A stretch of DNA of 59,038 nucleotides, taken from the NCBI GenBank assembly GCA_045127535.1, contig JBGVQN010000049.1:1-59038 (forward strand), in the 5' to 3' direction. How positions within the stretch are numbered: position 1 is the stretch's first letter; the number at the start of each line of letters is the position of its first letter. The stretch is from UBA2942 sp045127535. Its GTDB lineage: Bacteria > Bacillota > Clostridia > Lachnospirales > Lachnospiraceae. The notes beneath the pieces are model-generated. The model was not told where the DNA came from. It did not search any database and saw nothing but the letters and a program-made list of their open reading frames with translations. This document shows positions 52,267 to 59,038 of the stretch, piece by piece. Position numbers and translations under genes: made by a program.

Positions 52267-52378
52267 TTCTTCGGGGCAGGGTGAAATTCCCTACCGACGG
52301 TATAGTCCGTGACCCGCTTTGGCGGTGGATTTGGTGAGATTCCAAAACCGACAGTATAGTCTGGATGGGAGAAGAAGT
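52267..52378 (+). promoter_or_regulatory. FMN riboswitch (RFN element)
   Basis: TCTTCGGGGCAGGGTGAAAT opens the element. Conserved CCCTACCGACGGT, AGTCCGTGACCCGC, GGATTTGGTGAGATTCC, AAACCGACAGT and AGTCTGGATGGGAGAAG follow in order; P1 closes with TCTTC/GAAGA. FMN binding should promote the downstream terminator and shut off ribU. Confidence 0.97.
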
Positions 52379-52432
52379 AACAGTGGCAGATTCCAGTAAA
52401 ATGGAGTGTGTTTATTGGTGAGCGTGTAATTG

Positions 52433-52458
52433 CCCCGTACATTGTGTACGGGGTTTTT
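52433..52458 (+). terminator. terminator of the FMN riboswitch
   Basis: CCCCGTACA (52433-52441) pairs with TGTACGGGG (52445-52453), then TTTTT. Confidence 0.9.
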
Positions 52459-52465
52459 GCATTCA

Positions 52466-52504
52466 TGACAACAGAAAGCTGGCAAAGGGTACATTCTGTT
52501 GTTT
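52466..52504 (+). repeat. family 2 short hairpin
   Basis: ACAACAGAA (52468-52476) pairs with TTCTGTTGT (52494-52502). The loop GCTGGCAAAGGGTAC resembles the unit at 26894. It lies in the ribU leader after the riboswitch terminator. Confidence 0.6.
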
Positions 52505-52593
52505 GGCATATACGTACAGAATTTACAGGCTGACCATCACATTTTCTGCATCTGTGGATAGGTCGAAGGATTCTTTTGCAGAAAGAAGGATGT

Positions 52594-53199
52594 ATGAAAG
52601 AAAACAATCGTTTGCCTGTTAAGAACCTGGTGCTGGCAGCCATGTTTGGTGCCATGTCATTTGTAGTGATGTTTTTTGAATTTCCAGTACCTTTTCTTGC
52701 GCCTGCTTTTTATGAAATGGACTTTAGCGAAGTGCCGGTACTGATTGGGGCTTTTACCATGGGTCCATGGGCGGGAGTGGCCATTGAACTGATAAAAATT
52801 CTGTTGAAGCTGCTGTTTAAAGGAACCAGTACTGCTTATATTGGAGACATTGCCAATTTTCTCATAGGCTGTGCTCTGGTAGTGCCGGCAGGTATGATTT
52901 ACCGCAGGAACAAAACCAGGAAAAGTGCCATCCTGGGAATGGTAACAGGCACGCTGGTGATGGTAATAGCAGGATGCCTGCTCAACGGATATGTGATGCT
53001 GCCATGGTATGCAGAACATTTCTTTGGGGGAATGAAGCCTATTATAGAGGCAGGTGCTGCTGTAAATGCAGGAATTGACAGCGTATTTTCCTTTGTGATG
53101 ATCGCAGTGGCTCCTTTCAATCTTTTAAAGGGTGTTCTTACCAGTCTGCTTACTTTCCTGCTGTATAAGCGGATCAGCAGAATCATCAAGCGTTTTTAA
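52594..53199 (+). CDS. ribU: ECF transporter riboflavin-binding S component RibU
   Basis: 201 residues, six hydrophobic segments. LVLAAMFGAMSFVVMFFEFPVPFLAPAFYEMDFSEVPVLIG is the RibU N-terminal pattern, and PFNLLKGVLTSLLTFLLYKRI ends it. It binds riboflavin outside and delivers it with the shared EcfAAT module, which is not in the window. The FMN riboswitch upstream confirms the role. Start 52594 after GAAGGATG. Confidence 0.95.
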   Translation: MKENNRLPVKNLVLAAMFGAMSFVVMFFEFPVPFLAPAFYEMDFSEVPVLIGAFTMGPWAGVAIELIKILLKLLFKGTSTAYIGDIANFLIGCALVVPAGMIYRRNKTRKSAILGMVTGTLVMVIAGCLLNGYVMLPWYAEHFFGGMKPIIEAGAAVNAGIDSVFSFVMIAVAPFNLLKGVLTSLLTFLLYKRISRIIKRF

Positions 53200-53270
53200 C
53201 TGACCATTGTTTTTTCGGGGAAAGTTGTTTATAATGACAATAACCCGGAATGTGAAGGAAAAGATATCAG

Positions 53271-53304
53271 ACGGGAAACTGCATTTGACAGCTTCCCGTT
53301 TTTT
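53271..53304 (+). terminator. intrinsic terminator of ribU
   Basis: ACGGGAA (53271-53277) pairs with TTCCCGT (53293-53299), with CTG/CAG inside, then six T residues. Confidence 0.85.
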
Positions 53305-53411
53305 ATAAGACCTCATGCGTTCTCATGGAACTGTTCTGCTTTGAAATGAAGATGGAGTGGCAGAAAATGGTGGGGGATTTTGCAGGATTTGTATGGAGAC
53401 AGGAAAAGATT

Positions 53412-53846
53412 ATGCAGAAGATTTATGAAACATCCTCCTGGGAGGAGACCTATGAACTGGGTAAAAAGTTAGGACAGGCTGCAGCGCCAGGTCTGGTGAT
53501 TTGCTTAAATGGAGATCTGGGAACTGGAAAAACTGTATTTACTCAGGGCTTTGCGGCGGGACTTGGCATTGAAGAACCGGTGAACAGCCCTACTTTCACC
53601 ATTTTACAGGTGTATGAGGAAGGACGGCTGCCCCTGTATCATTTTGATGTATATCGTATCGGAGATGTGGGAGAGATGGATGAAATTGGCTATGAGGACT
53701 GCTTTTACGGGGAAGGAGTGAGTCTGGTAGAATGGGCAGAGCTGATACAGGAGCTGATTCCTCCGGAAGCGGTGACGGTTACCATAGAAAAGGATTTAAG
53801 CCAGGGCTTTGATTACCGCAGGATTACTGTAGAAGGAAACCTATAG
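53412..53846 (+). CDS. tsaE: tRNA t6A synthesis ATPase TsaE
   Basis: 144 residues from ATG 53412 (CAGGAAAAG site); upstream in-frame starts at 53325 and after would add an unusual extension. Walker A is NGDLGTGKTVFTQGFA; VNSPTFTILQVYEEG and LYHFDVYRIGD are family signatures, and SLVEWAE is conserved. It assists TsaB and TsaD in making N6-threonylcarbamoyladenosine at tRNA position 37. First of a cluster that also holds tsaB, rimI and tsaD. Confidence 0.93.
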   Translation: MQKIYETSSWEETYELGKKLGQAAAPGLVICLNGDLGTGKTVFTQGFAAGLGIEEPVNSPTFTILQVYEEGRLPLYHFDVYRIGDVGEMDEIGYEDCFYGEGVSLVEWAELIQELIPPEAVTVTIEKDLSQGFDYRRITVEGNL

Positions 53847-54007
53847 GAATGTCTGTACAGCCTTTGCAGACGGGATTTGGACAGAGTCGTGCTGTTTTTG
53901 GAAAAAGATGTAGGAATTCCTGTTGGTATGGAAGCATACGTGATCGTAGAAGCAGGAACATGTTATATAAAGTGAAATTGCATGGAAACATGCGGAAATG
54001 AGGAATT

Positions 54008-54718
54008 ATGCTGATTCTTGGAATAGAAAGTTCTTCTCTCACTGCCAGTGTGGCATTGTTGCAGGATGAGAAGCTGCTTGCAGAATATACCATAGATTAT
54101 AAAAAAACACATTCACAAACCCTTTTGCCAATGATTGATGAAATCTGCAAAATGACAGATACTGTGCCGGCACAGATCGATGCCATTGCAGTTTCTGCAG
54201 GTCCAGGCTCGTTTACCGGACTGCGTATTGGTTCAGCCACTGCAAAGGGGCTTGGATTGGCATTACAGAAGCCATTGGTTTCTGTGCCTACAGTAGAAGC
54301 TATGGCATATCAGTGTTATGGCAGCAGCCGTCTCATTTGTCCTATTATGGATGCCAGACGCAGTCAGGTGTATACAGGACTGTATCGGTATTCGGAAGAA
54401 ATGAAATTTTCTGTAGTAATGGATCAGGTGCCTATGGCCATTGAGGAGCTGATGACACTGCTGAATGAAAAGGGACAGCCGGTACTGTTTTTAGGAGATG
54501 GTGTTCCTCCTTACCGCAGCAGGATTGAGGAATTGGCACAGATCCCTGTAGACTTTGCGCCTCCTTTTCAGGCCAGACAGCGGGGAGCGGCAGTGGCCTG
54601 TCTGGGCTTGCAATATTATAATGAGGGCAGATATGAGAGTGCTGCAGATCACCGGCCCGATTATCTGCGTCAGTCCAGTGCAGAACGGGAACTGGCAGAA
54701 AAGGAGAAACAGTGCTGA
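54008..54718 (+). CDS. tsaB: tRNA t6A synthesis protein TsaB
   Basis: 236 residues. LILGIESSSLTASVALL opens the ASKHA fold; HSQTLLPMIDEIC and VSAGPGSFTGLRIGSATAKGL are diagnostic. TsaB is the inactive partner that activates TsaD. GAGGAATT ribosome binding site. Its 3' end overlaps the rimI start. The 160 bp before it, after tsaE, show no gene. Confidence 0.94.
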   Translation: MLILGIESSSLTASVALLQDEKLLAEYTIDYKKTHSQTLLPMIDEICKMTDTVPAQIDAIAVSAGPGSFTGLRIGSATAKGLGLALQKPLVSVPTVEAMAYQCYGSSRLICPIMDARRSQVYTGLYRYSEEMKFSVVMDQVPMAIEELMTLLNEKGQPVLFLGDGVPPYRSRIEELAQIPVDFAPPFQARQRGAAVACLGLQYYNEGRYESAADHRPDYLRQSSAERELAEKEKQC

Positions 54719-55170
54719 TTCGATTGATGGAAAGCAGGGATATTCCTGCAGTAGCAGAGTTGGAAAAACAGACGTTTTCCATGCCCTGGAGTCAGCATGC
54801 ATTGGAAGAAAGCCTGGCACAGGAGCATTACAGTTTTCTGGTGGCAGAGGTTCAGGGGCAGGTGGCAGGCTATATGGGCTTGTACCGGGTGCTGGATGAA
54901 GGAGATGTGACCAATATTGCAGTGGCCCAGCAGTACCGCAGACAGGGCATAGGACAGGCACTTCTGGTCAGAATGCTTCAGATGGTGCAGGAACAAGGGA
55001 TCCATCTGGTGAATTTAGAAGTGCGGGCAGGAAACCAGGGTGCCATTGCGCTGTATGAAAAGGTGGGATTCCGGGTCATTGGATGCAGGAAGAACTTTTA
55101 TGAAAAGCCGCTGGAAGATGCTGTGCTCATGCAGTGGCAGGGGGAAACGTTATCTGCTGATTACCAGTAG
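54712..55170 (+). CDS. rimI: ribosomal protein S18-alanine N-acetyltransferase RimI
   Basis: 152 residues, GTG start at 54712 just after AAGGAG, overlapping the tsaB end by 7 bp. GNAT fold: VTNIAVAQQYRRQGIGQALLVRML is the acetyl-CoA loop, and NLEVRAGNQGAIALYEKVGFRVIGCRKNFYEKPLEDAVLM is the typical RimI C-terminus. It acetylates the N-terminal alanine of ribosomal protein S18. The tsaB-rimI-tsaD neighbourhood supports the assignment. Confidence 0.92.
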   Translation: MLIRLMESRDIPAVAELEKQTFSMPWSQHALEESLAQEHYSFLVAEVQGQVAGYMGLYRVLDEGDVTNIAVAQQYRRQGIGQALLVRMLQMVQEQGIHLVNLEVRAGNQGAIALYEKVGFRVIGCRKNFYEKPLEDAVLMQWQGETLSADYQ

Positions 55171-55236
55171 ATACCATTGAATTTAAAACCATAATTCAGT
55201 ACAATTGTTTATACAAAAGAGGTGGAGGTACTGGAT

Positions 55237-55473
55237 ATGAATCGTATATTAGAAAATACAGGACACATCCTGTATTGTAACAGATGTGGACGAAAGATAG
55301 TGACACAGGGCAGAGAGCCGGAGGAGTTTCTTGCTGTGGAAAAGCAGTGGGGCTATTTTTCAAAGGAGAAAGACGGGCTGCGTCACAGATTTTATTTATG
55401 TGAAACATGCTATGACCGCCTTCTTTCCGAATTTGTATTACCGGCAGAGGTGCAGGAAGTGGTAGAACTGTAG
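55237..55473 (+). CDS. small zinc-ribbon protein
   Basis: 78 residues from ATG 55237 after GGAGG. Two cysteine pairs, YCNRCGRK and YLCETCYDR, 48 residues apart, suggest one zinc ribbon. No known function; probably a conserved Lachnospiraceae protein between rimI and rnz. Confidence 0.7.
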   Translation: MNRILENTGHILYCNRCGRKIVTQGREPEEFLAVEKQWGYFSKEKDGLRHRFYLCETCYDRLLSEFVLPAEVQEVVEL

Positions 55474-55574
55474 CATGGTCTGGGAGAGGTTCCAGACTGG
55501 TGTATCAAAACTGTGTAATGCGGATGTGCAGCTGTCTGACGGCAGAATATGAGAAAGGACAGATACAGGAAGAG

Positions 55575-56486
55575 ATGTTAGATGTATGTTTGTTGGGAAC
55601 AGGGGGGATGATGCCCCTGCCTTATCGATGGCTTACTTCCATGATGACCAGATACAACGGCAGCAGTCTGCTCATAGACTGTGGAGAGGGCACCCAGGTG
55701 GCAGTAAAGGAAAAAGGGTGGAGCTTTAAACCAATTGATGTGATCTGCTTTACCCATTATCATGCGGATCATATCAGTGGTCTGCCGGGGCTTTTGCTGA
55801 CCATGGGGAATGCAGAGCGGACAGAGCCGGTTACCATGATCGGACCTAAGGGGTTAGAACGGGTAGTGGGAGCTCTCCGTACCATTGCTCCGGAGCTGCC
55901 TTTTTCTTTAAAGTTTATTGAACTGACAGAGCCGGAACAGGATATAGAGATATCCGGTTATCATATTCATGCATTCCGGGTAAAGCATAATGTAGTATGT
56001 TACGGTTACACCATTTCTATTCCAAGAACAGGTAAGTTTAGTGCAGAGCGTGCCAGAGAACAGAACATTCCATTGAAATTGTGGAGTCCCCTCCAGAAAG
56101 GGACTGCCATGGAATGGGAAGGAAAGGTTTACACACCGGATATGGTATTGGGACCTGCCAGAAAAGGGCTGAAAGTGACTTATACCACAGATACCAGACC
56201 AGTGCCTGTGATTGCAGAACAGGCCAGAGGCGCAGATTTATTTATTTGTGAGGGGATGTATGGAGAGCCGGAGAAGGAAGCCAAGGCAAAGGAATATAAG
56301 CATATGACCTTTTATGAAGCAGCAAGACTGGCGAAAGAGGCAGATCCAAAGGAAATGTGGCTGACCCATTACAGTCCGTCCCTGGCATTTCCAGATGCCT
56401 ATCTGGGAGAGGTGCGTAAAATTTTCCCACGAACCTGTACTGCAAAAGACGGGCAGAGTGTAGAGTTAAAGTTTGAAGAAGAATAA
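55575..56486 (+). CDS. rnz: ribonuclease Z
   Basis: 303 residues from ATG 55575 (AGGA site). Zinc motif CFTHYHADHISGLPGLLLTM (HxHxDH), LLGTGGMMPLPYRWLTSM at the N-terminus, HNVVCYGYTI, and the C-terminal LTHYSPSLAFP histidine. It cuts the 3' trailer of tRNA precursors, which is needed for tRNAs without encoded CCA, such as those at 58652 and 58779. Confidence 0.94.
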   Translation: MLDVCLLGTGGMMPLPYRWLTSMMTRYNGSSLLIDCGEGTQVAVKEKGWSFKPIDVICFTHYHADHISGLPGLLLTMGNAERTEPVTMIGPKGLERVVGALRTIAPELPFSLKFIELTEPEQDIEISGYHIHAFRVKHNVVCYGYTISIPRTGKFSAERAREQNIPLKLWSPLQKGTAMEWEGKVYTPDMVLGPARKGLKVTYTTDTRPVPVIAEQARGADLFICEGMYGEPEKEAKAKEYKHMTFYEAARLAKEADPKEMWLTHYSPSLAFPDAYLGEVRKIFPRTCTAKDGQSVELKFEEE

Positions 56487-56515
56487 GTTTGAAACCTGTA
56501 TTGTGGAGGATTGGT

Positions 56516-57538
56516 ATGGCAGAGGACGTATATATACTTGCAATTGAAAGCTCATGTGATGAAACTGCAGCAGCAGTGGTAAAAAATGGACGGGAAGTAT
56601 TATCCAACGTAATTTCTTCCCAGATAGACATTCACACTCTGTACGGAGGTGTTGTACCGGAAATTGCTTCCAGAAAGCATATTGAGCGTATCAATCAGGT
56701 AATAGAAGAAGCACTGGCACAGGCAGATATGACACTGCAGGATGTTACCGCCATTGCAGTAACATATGGCCCTGGTCTGGTAGGTGCATTGCTGGTAGGA
56801 GTGGCAGAGGCTAAGGCCATGGCATTTGCCAGCGGCAAGCCCTTAATTGGCGTACATCATATAGAAGGGCATATTGCAGCTAATTTTATTGAAAATAAAG
56901 ATCTGGAACCCCCATTTTTGTGTCTGGTGGTGTCAGGAGGACATACCCATCTGGTCGTGGTAAAGGATTATGGTGAGTTCGAGGTCATTGGCCGCACCAG
57001 AGATGATGCGGCTGGAGAAGCTTTTGACAAGGTAGCCAGAGCCATTGGACTGGGTTATCCGGGAGGACCTAAGATAGATAAAAAGGCAAAAGAAGGCAAT
57101 CCCCTGGCAATTCCATTTCCACAGGCCAAAGTCAATGACAGCATATATGATTTTAGCTTCAGCGGCCTGAAATCAGCAGTGTTGAATTATCTGAACCATG
57201 CACGAATGCAGGGAGAACAGGTATGTGAAGCAGATGTAGCTGCTTCCTTCCAGCGTGCAGTGGTAGAGGTGCTGGTTTCCCATGCCATTACAGGAGCGAA
57301 AGAATATGGTGCAGATAAACTGGCCATTGCCGGAGGAGTGGCTTCCAATTCTCTGTTCCGTGCCCGCATGGAAGAAGAATGTACCAAAGCAGGGATTCGC
57401 TTTTACCGTCCGTCGCCTATTTTGTGTACTGACAATGCCGCTATGATTGGGGCAGCAGGCTATTATGAATATCAGAAGGGCGTGCGCCATGGCTGGGATT
57501 TAAATGCAGTACCAAATCTGAAATTAGGAGAACGATAG
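56516..57538 (+). CDS. tsaD: tRNA N6-adenosine threonylcarbamoyltransferase TsaD
   Basis: 340 residues from ATG 56516 (GGAGGA site). AIESSCDETAAAVV opens it, then VVPEIASRKHIERI, the metal-binding HHIEGHIAANF, VSGGHTHLVVV, and GGVASNSLFRARM near the C-terminus. It transfers the threonylcarbamoyl group to A37 of ANN-decoding tRNAs with TsaB and TsaE, both encoded upstream. Essential in most bacteria. Confidence 0.96.
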   Translation: MAEDVYILAIESSCDETAAAVVKNGREVLSNVISSQIDIHTLYGGVVPEIASRKHIERINQVIEEALAQADMTLQDVTAIAVTYGPGLVGALLVGVAEAKAMAFASGKPLIGVHHIEGHIAANFIENKDLEPPFLCLVVSGGHTHLVVVKDYGEFEVIGRTRDDAAGEAFDKVARAIGLGYPGGPKIDKKAKEGNPLAIPFPQAKVNDSIYDFSFSGLKSAVLNYLNHARMQGEQVCEADVAASFQRAVVEVLVSHAITGAKEYGADKLAIAGGVASNSLFRARMEEECTKAGIRFYRPSPILCTDNAAMIGAAGYYEYQKGVRHGWDLNAVPNLKLGER

Positions 57539-57673
57539 TGTGAAAACCAGCAGGATGTCTGGTTGTATCATCCTGTAATTTGAACCCAAACAGCACCAAT
57601 AGCTGATCACAGATACGGATCTGATGCCGTATTCCGGTGGGCATAATTGGCTGCTTTGGAATGGAGGCTTAAG

Positions 57674-58420
57674 ATGAAAACAGCAGCAATTGTCCTGGCG
57701 GCAGGAAAAGGAACCCGTATGTATCAGGGAATGCAGAAAAACATGGGGGAGATCTCTGCGGCTGCAGATACCAGGCAGCAGAAAAAGCAGTATATGCATG
57801 TAGCGGGACATCCCATCGTATATTATGCTCTGAATGCGTTCCAACAGGCAGGGATCGACCAGATCATACTGGTAACCGGTGCAGAGGATGTAGAATACTG
57901 CCGCAGTGAAATTGTAGAAAAGTATCACATTGGTCGGGTTACCCATATACTGGCAGGAGGCAAAGAACGGTATGATTCAGTTATGGCAGGGTTAAAAGCA
58001 GTAGATCAGGATGTGGATTATGTTCTGATTCATGATGGAGCCAGACCATGTGTATCCCAGGAAATGATAGCCCGTTGTCTGGATGAAGTACAGAAGTATA
58101 AAACTGCCGTAGCAGCAGTTCCTGTAAAGGATACGATCAAGCGGGGAGATCAGGAGGGCTTTGCTGTGGATACCCCCAATCGCAGTGAATTGTATCAGGT
58201 ACAGACACCGCAGACTTTTGCGCTGGGATTGATCCTCCAGGCTTATGAGAATATGAAGCAGGATAAGGAAGCCGCAGGGATCACAGATGATGCGATGGTA
58301 GTAGAACGGTATACAGATACCCGGATCCGCCTCACGGAAGGGGATTACCGGAATATTAAGGTGACAACACCGGAAGATCTGATGCTGGCAGAAGTGTTTC
58401 TGAGAATGAAAAAACAGTAA
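57674..58420 (+). CDS. ispD: 2-C-methyl-D-erythritol 4-phosphate cytidylyltransferase
   Basis: 248 residues. IVLAAGKGTRM (CTP-binding loop), VLIHDGARPCVS, VPVKDTIKR and VQTPQTFAL are IspD signatures. The third step of the MEP isoprenoid pathway joins CTP and MEP. Between GKGTRM and KKQYMHVAGHPI there are about 20 extra residues compared with usual IspD, where the lysine-glutamine motif follows within about 6. The insert should form a surface loop near the active site. GGAGG ribosome binding site. Confidence 0.92.
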   Translation: MKTAAIVLAAGKGTRMYQGMQKNMGEISAAADTRQQKKQYMHVAGHPIVYYALNAFQQAGIDQIILVTGAEDVEYCRSEIVEKYHIGRVTHILAGGKERYDSVMAGLKAVDQDVDYVLIHDGARPCVSQEMIARCLDEVQKYKTAVAAVPVKDTIKRGDQEGFAVDTPNRSELYQVQTPQTFALGLILQAYENMKQDKEAAGITDDAMVVERYTDTRIRLTEGDYRNIKVTTPEDLMLAEVFLRMKKQ

Positions 58421-58508
58421 TGATATAAAAGGAAAAGCTGTGGATGCAGGCTTCTTATTTACGGAAAAATGGATAGCATAAAAAAGTGAAAAAAATTGAA
58501 AAAAGGTG

Positions 58509-58537
58509 TTGACAGATTTTGCGTAAAGTGCTATTAT
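58509..58537 (+). promoter_or_regulatory. promoter P1 of the tRNA/rRNA unit
   Basis: TTGACA, 17-bp spacer, TATTAT. Confidence 0.65.
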
Positions 58538-58606
58538 AATTTCGTTGCCGCTAAAGAGCGGAAACAAAGATGATTAGAAAAAATCAAAAAAAAATCAAAA
58601 AAGTGC

Positions 58607-58635
58607 TTGACAAGAGAAATCACTTGTAGTAAGAT
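58607..58635 (+). promoter_or_regulatory. promoter P2 of the tRNA/rRNA unit
   Basis: TTGACA, 17-bp spacer, TAAGAT; it ends 16 bp before the first tRNA. Tandem strong promoters are typical of stable RNA operons. Confidence 0.75.
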
Positions 58636-58651
58636 ATAAAGGCACTGTCGT

Positions 58652-58737
58652 GGAGAGGTGTCCGAGTGGTTTAAGGAGCCGGTCTTGAAAACCGGTGACT
58701 CCGAAAGGGGCCGTGGGTTCGAATCCCACCTTCTCCG
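58652..58737 (+). tRNA. tRNA-Ser (anticodon UGA)
   Basis: 86 nt. Acceptor GGAGAGG with CTTCTCC, D arm GTCCGAGTGG, anticodon loop CTTGAAA giving UGA, a long class II variable arm (GACTCCGAAAGGGGCC) and T arm GTGGGTTCGAATCCCAC. CCA is not encoded. Confidence 0.95.
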
Positions 58738-58778
58738 TTGAGACAATTTGATTCATATTGTTTCTACATCAACGTCTT

Positions 58779-58867
58779 GGAGAAGTACCCAAGTGGTTGA
58801 AGGGGCTCCCCTGGAAAGGGAGTAGGTCGTTAGTAGCGGCGCAAGGGTTCAAATCCCTTCTTCTCCG
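58779..58867 (+). tRNA. tRNA-Ser (anticodon GGA)
   Basis: 89 nt. Acceptor GGAGAAG with CTTCTCC, anticodon loop CTGGAAA giving GGA, a long variable arm (TAGGTCGTTAGTAGCGGC) and T arm AGGGTTCAAATCCCT. CCA is not encoded. 41 bp after the first tRNA-Ser. Confidence 0.95.
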
Positions 58868-59038
58868 TTGGTCTTCAAAAAGACCATAGAACCTTGACAA
58901 CTGAACAGTATAACCAACCTCGAAAATTCTTAAAGAAGCAGGACTGCGAACTGTAGCGGTACCTGTGGATGAGAATGTTCAAGAAAAAGAACGAACCTAA
59001 AACAGTAAGAAAACGGAAGTTTCAAACGGGAAGTTTTA
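58868..59038 (+). other. probable rRNA operon leader
   Basis: ACCTTGACAACTGAACAGTA and the following purine-rich stretch resemble spacers that precede 16S rRNA in Lachnospiraceae. The 16S gene itself, if present, begins beyond the window. Confidence 0.45.

Overview
The window looks like chromosomal DNA from an anaerobic Firmicute of the Lachnospiraceae, probably close to Blautia. The clues are moderate GC, strong AGGAGG ribosome binding sites, TTGACA-17-TATAAT style promoters, an electron-bifurcating lactate dehydrogenase cluster, yybP-ykoY and FMN riboswitches, and a tRNA-Ser pair leading into what looks like an rRNA operon leader at the right edge. The genus is inferred from style and gene content only.

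Layout. 1-2729 is an AT-rich, probably acquired island: an AAA15-like ATPase of the defence type, a truncated partner gene, and a pRiA4b ORF-3-like protein. 2778-3431 is an HD-domain protein. 3995-7411 encodes EtfB, a ferredoxin-EtfA fusion and an FAD-linked D-2-hydroxyacid dehydrogenase, followed by a YkvI-type membrane protein. 9307-17103 is an accessory block with two paralogous leader-peptide attenuators. One precedes an MBL-fold hydrolase and two GNAT genes; the other precedes a tandem-GNAT gene. Between them lies a Mn2+-type riboswitch in front of a MacB/FtsX-type ABC exporter. 17252-26710 is mostly minus strand: a frameshifted CaCA cation exchanger behind a second Mn2+ riboswitch, an aldehyde dehydrogenase, an iron alcohol dehydrogenase with its MarR regulator, an HD hydrolase, a three-gene ABC-2 exporter and a methyltransferase. 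27441-41189 holds an alpha/beta hydrolase, a lipoprotein, a PadR/DUF2812 pair, an ABC-class ATPase, a HAD phosphatase, a purine permease, UDP-galactopyranose mutase, a surface M28 peptidase, an SDR and an NlpC/P60 cell-wall hydrolase with a WalR-like box.

41465-58420 is housekeeping: hpf, secA, prfB (programmed +1 frameshift, with UAA in place of the usual UGA), an ACT regulator, hom, an aspartokinase-type ACT protein, an ECF sigma/anti-sigma envelope operon, an FMN riboswitch with ribU, then tsaE, tsaB, rimI, a zinc-ribbon protein, rnz, tsaD and ispD. Two tRNA-Ser genes and an rRNA leader close the window.

The most unusual material is non-coding. Five ~220-250 bp nested palindromic elements share conserved junction sequences but carry swapped outer arms and inner stems; core-less and single-arm remnants also occur. 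Other points are the duplicated leader-peptide attenuators, the UAA recoding site in prfB, a DnaA-box cluster beside an AT-rich stretch upstream of secA, and two single-base frameshifts in short homopolymers.
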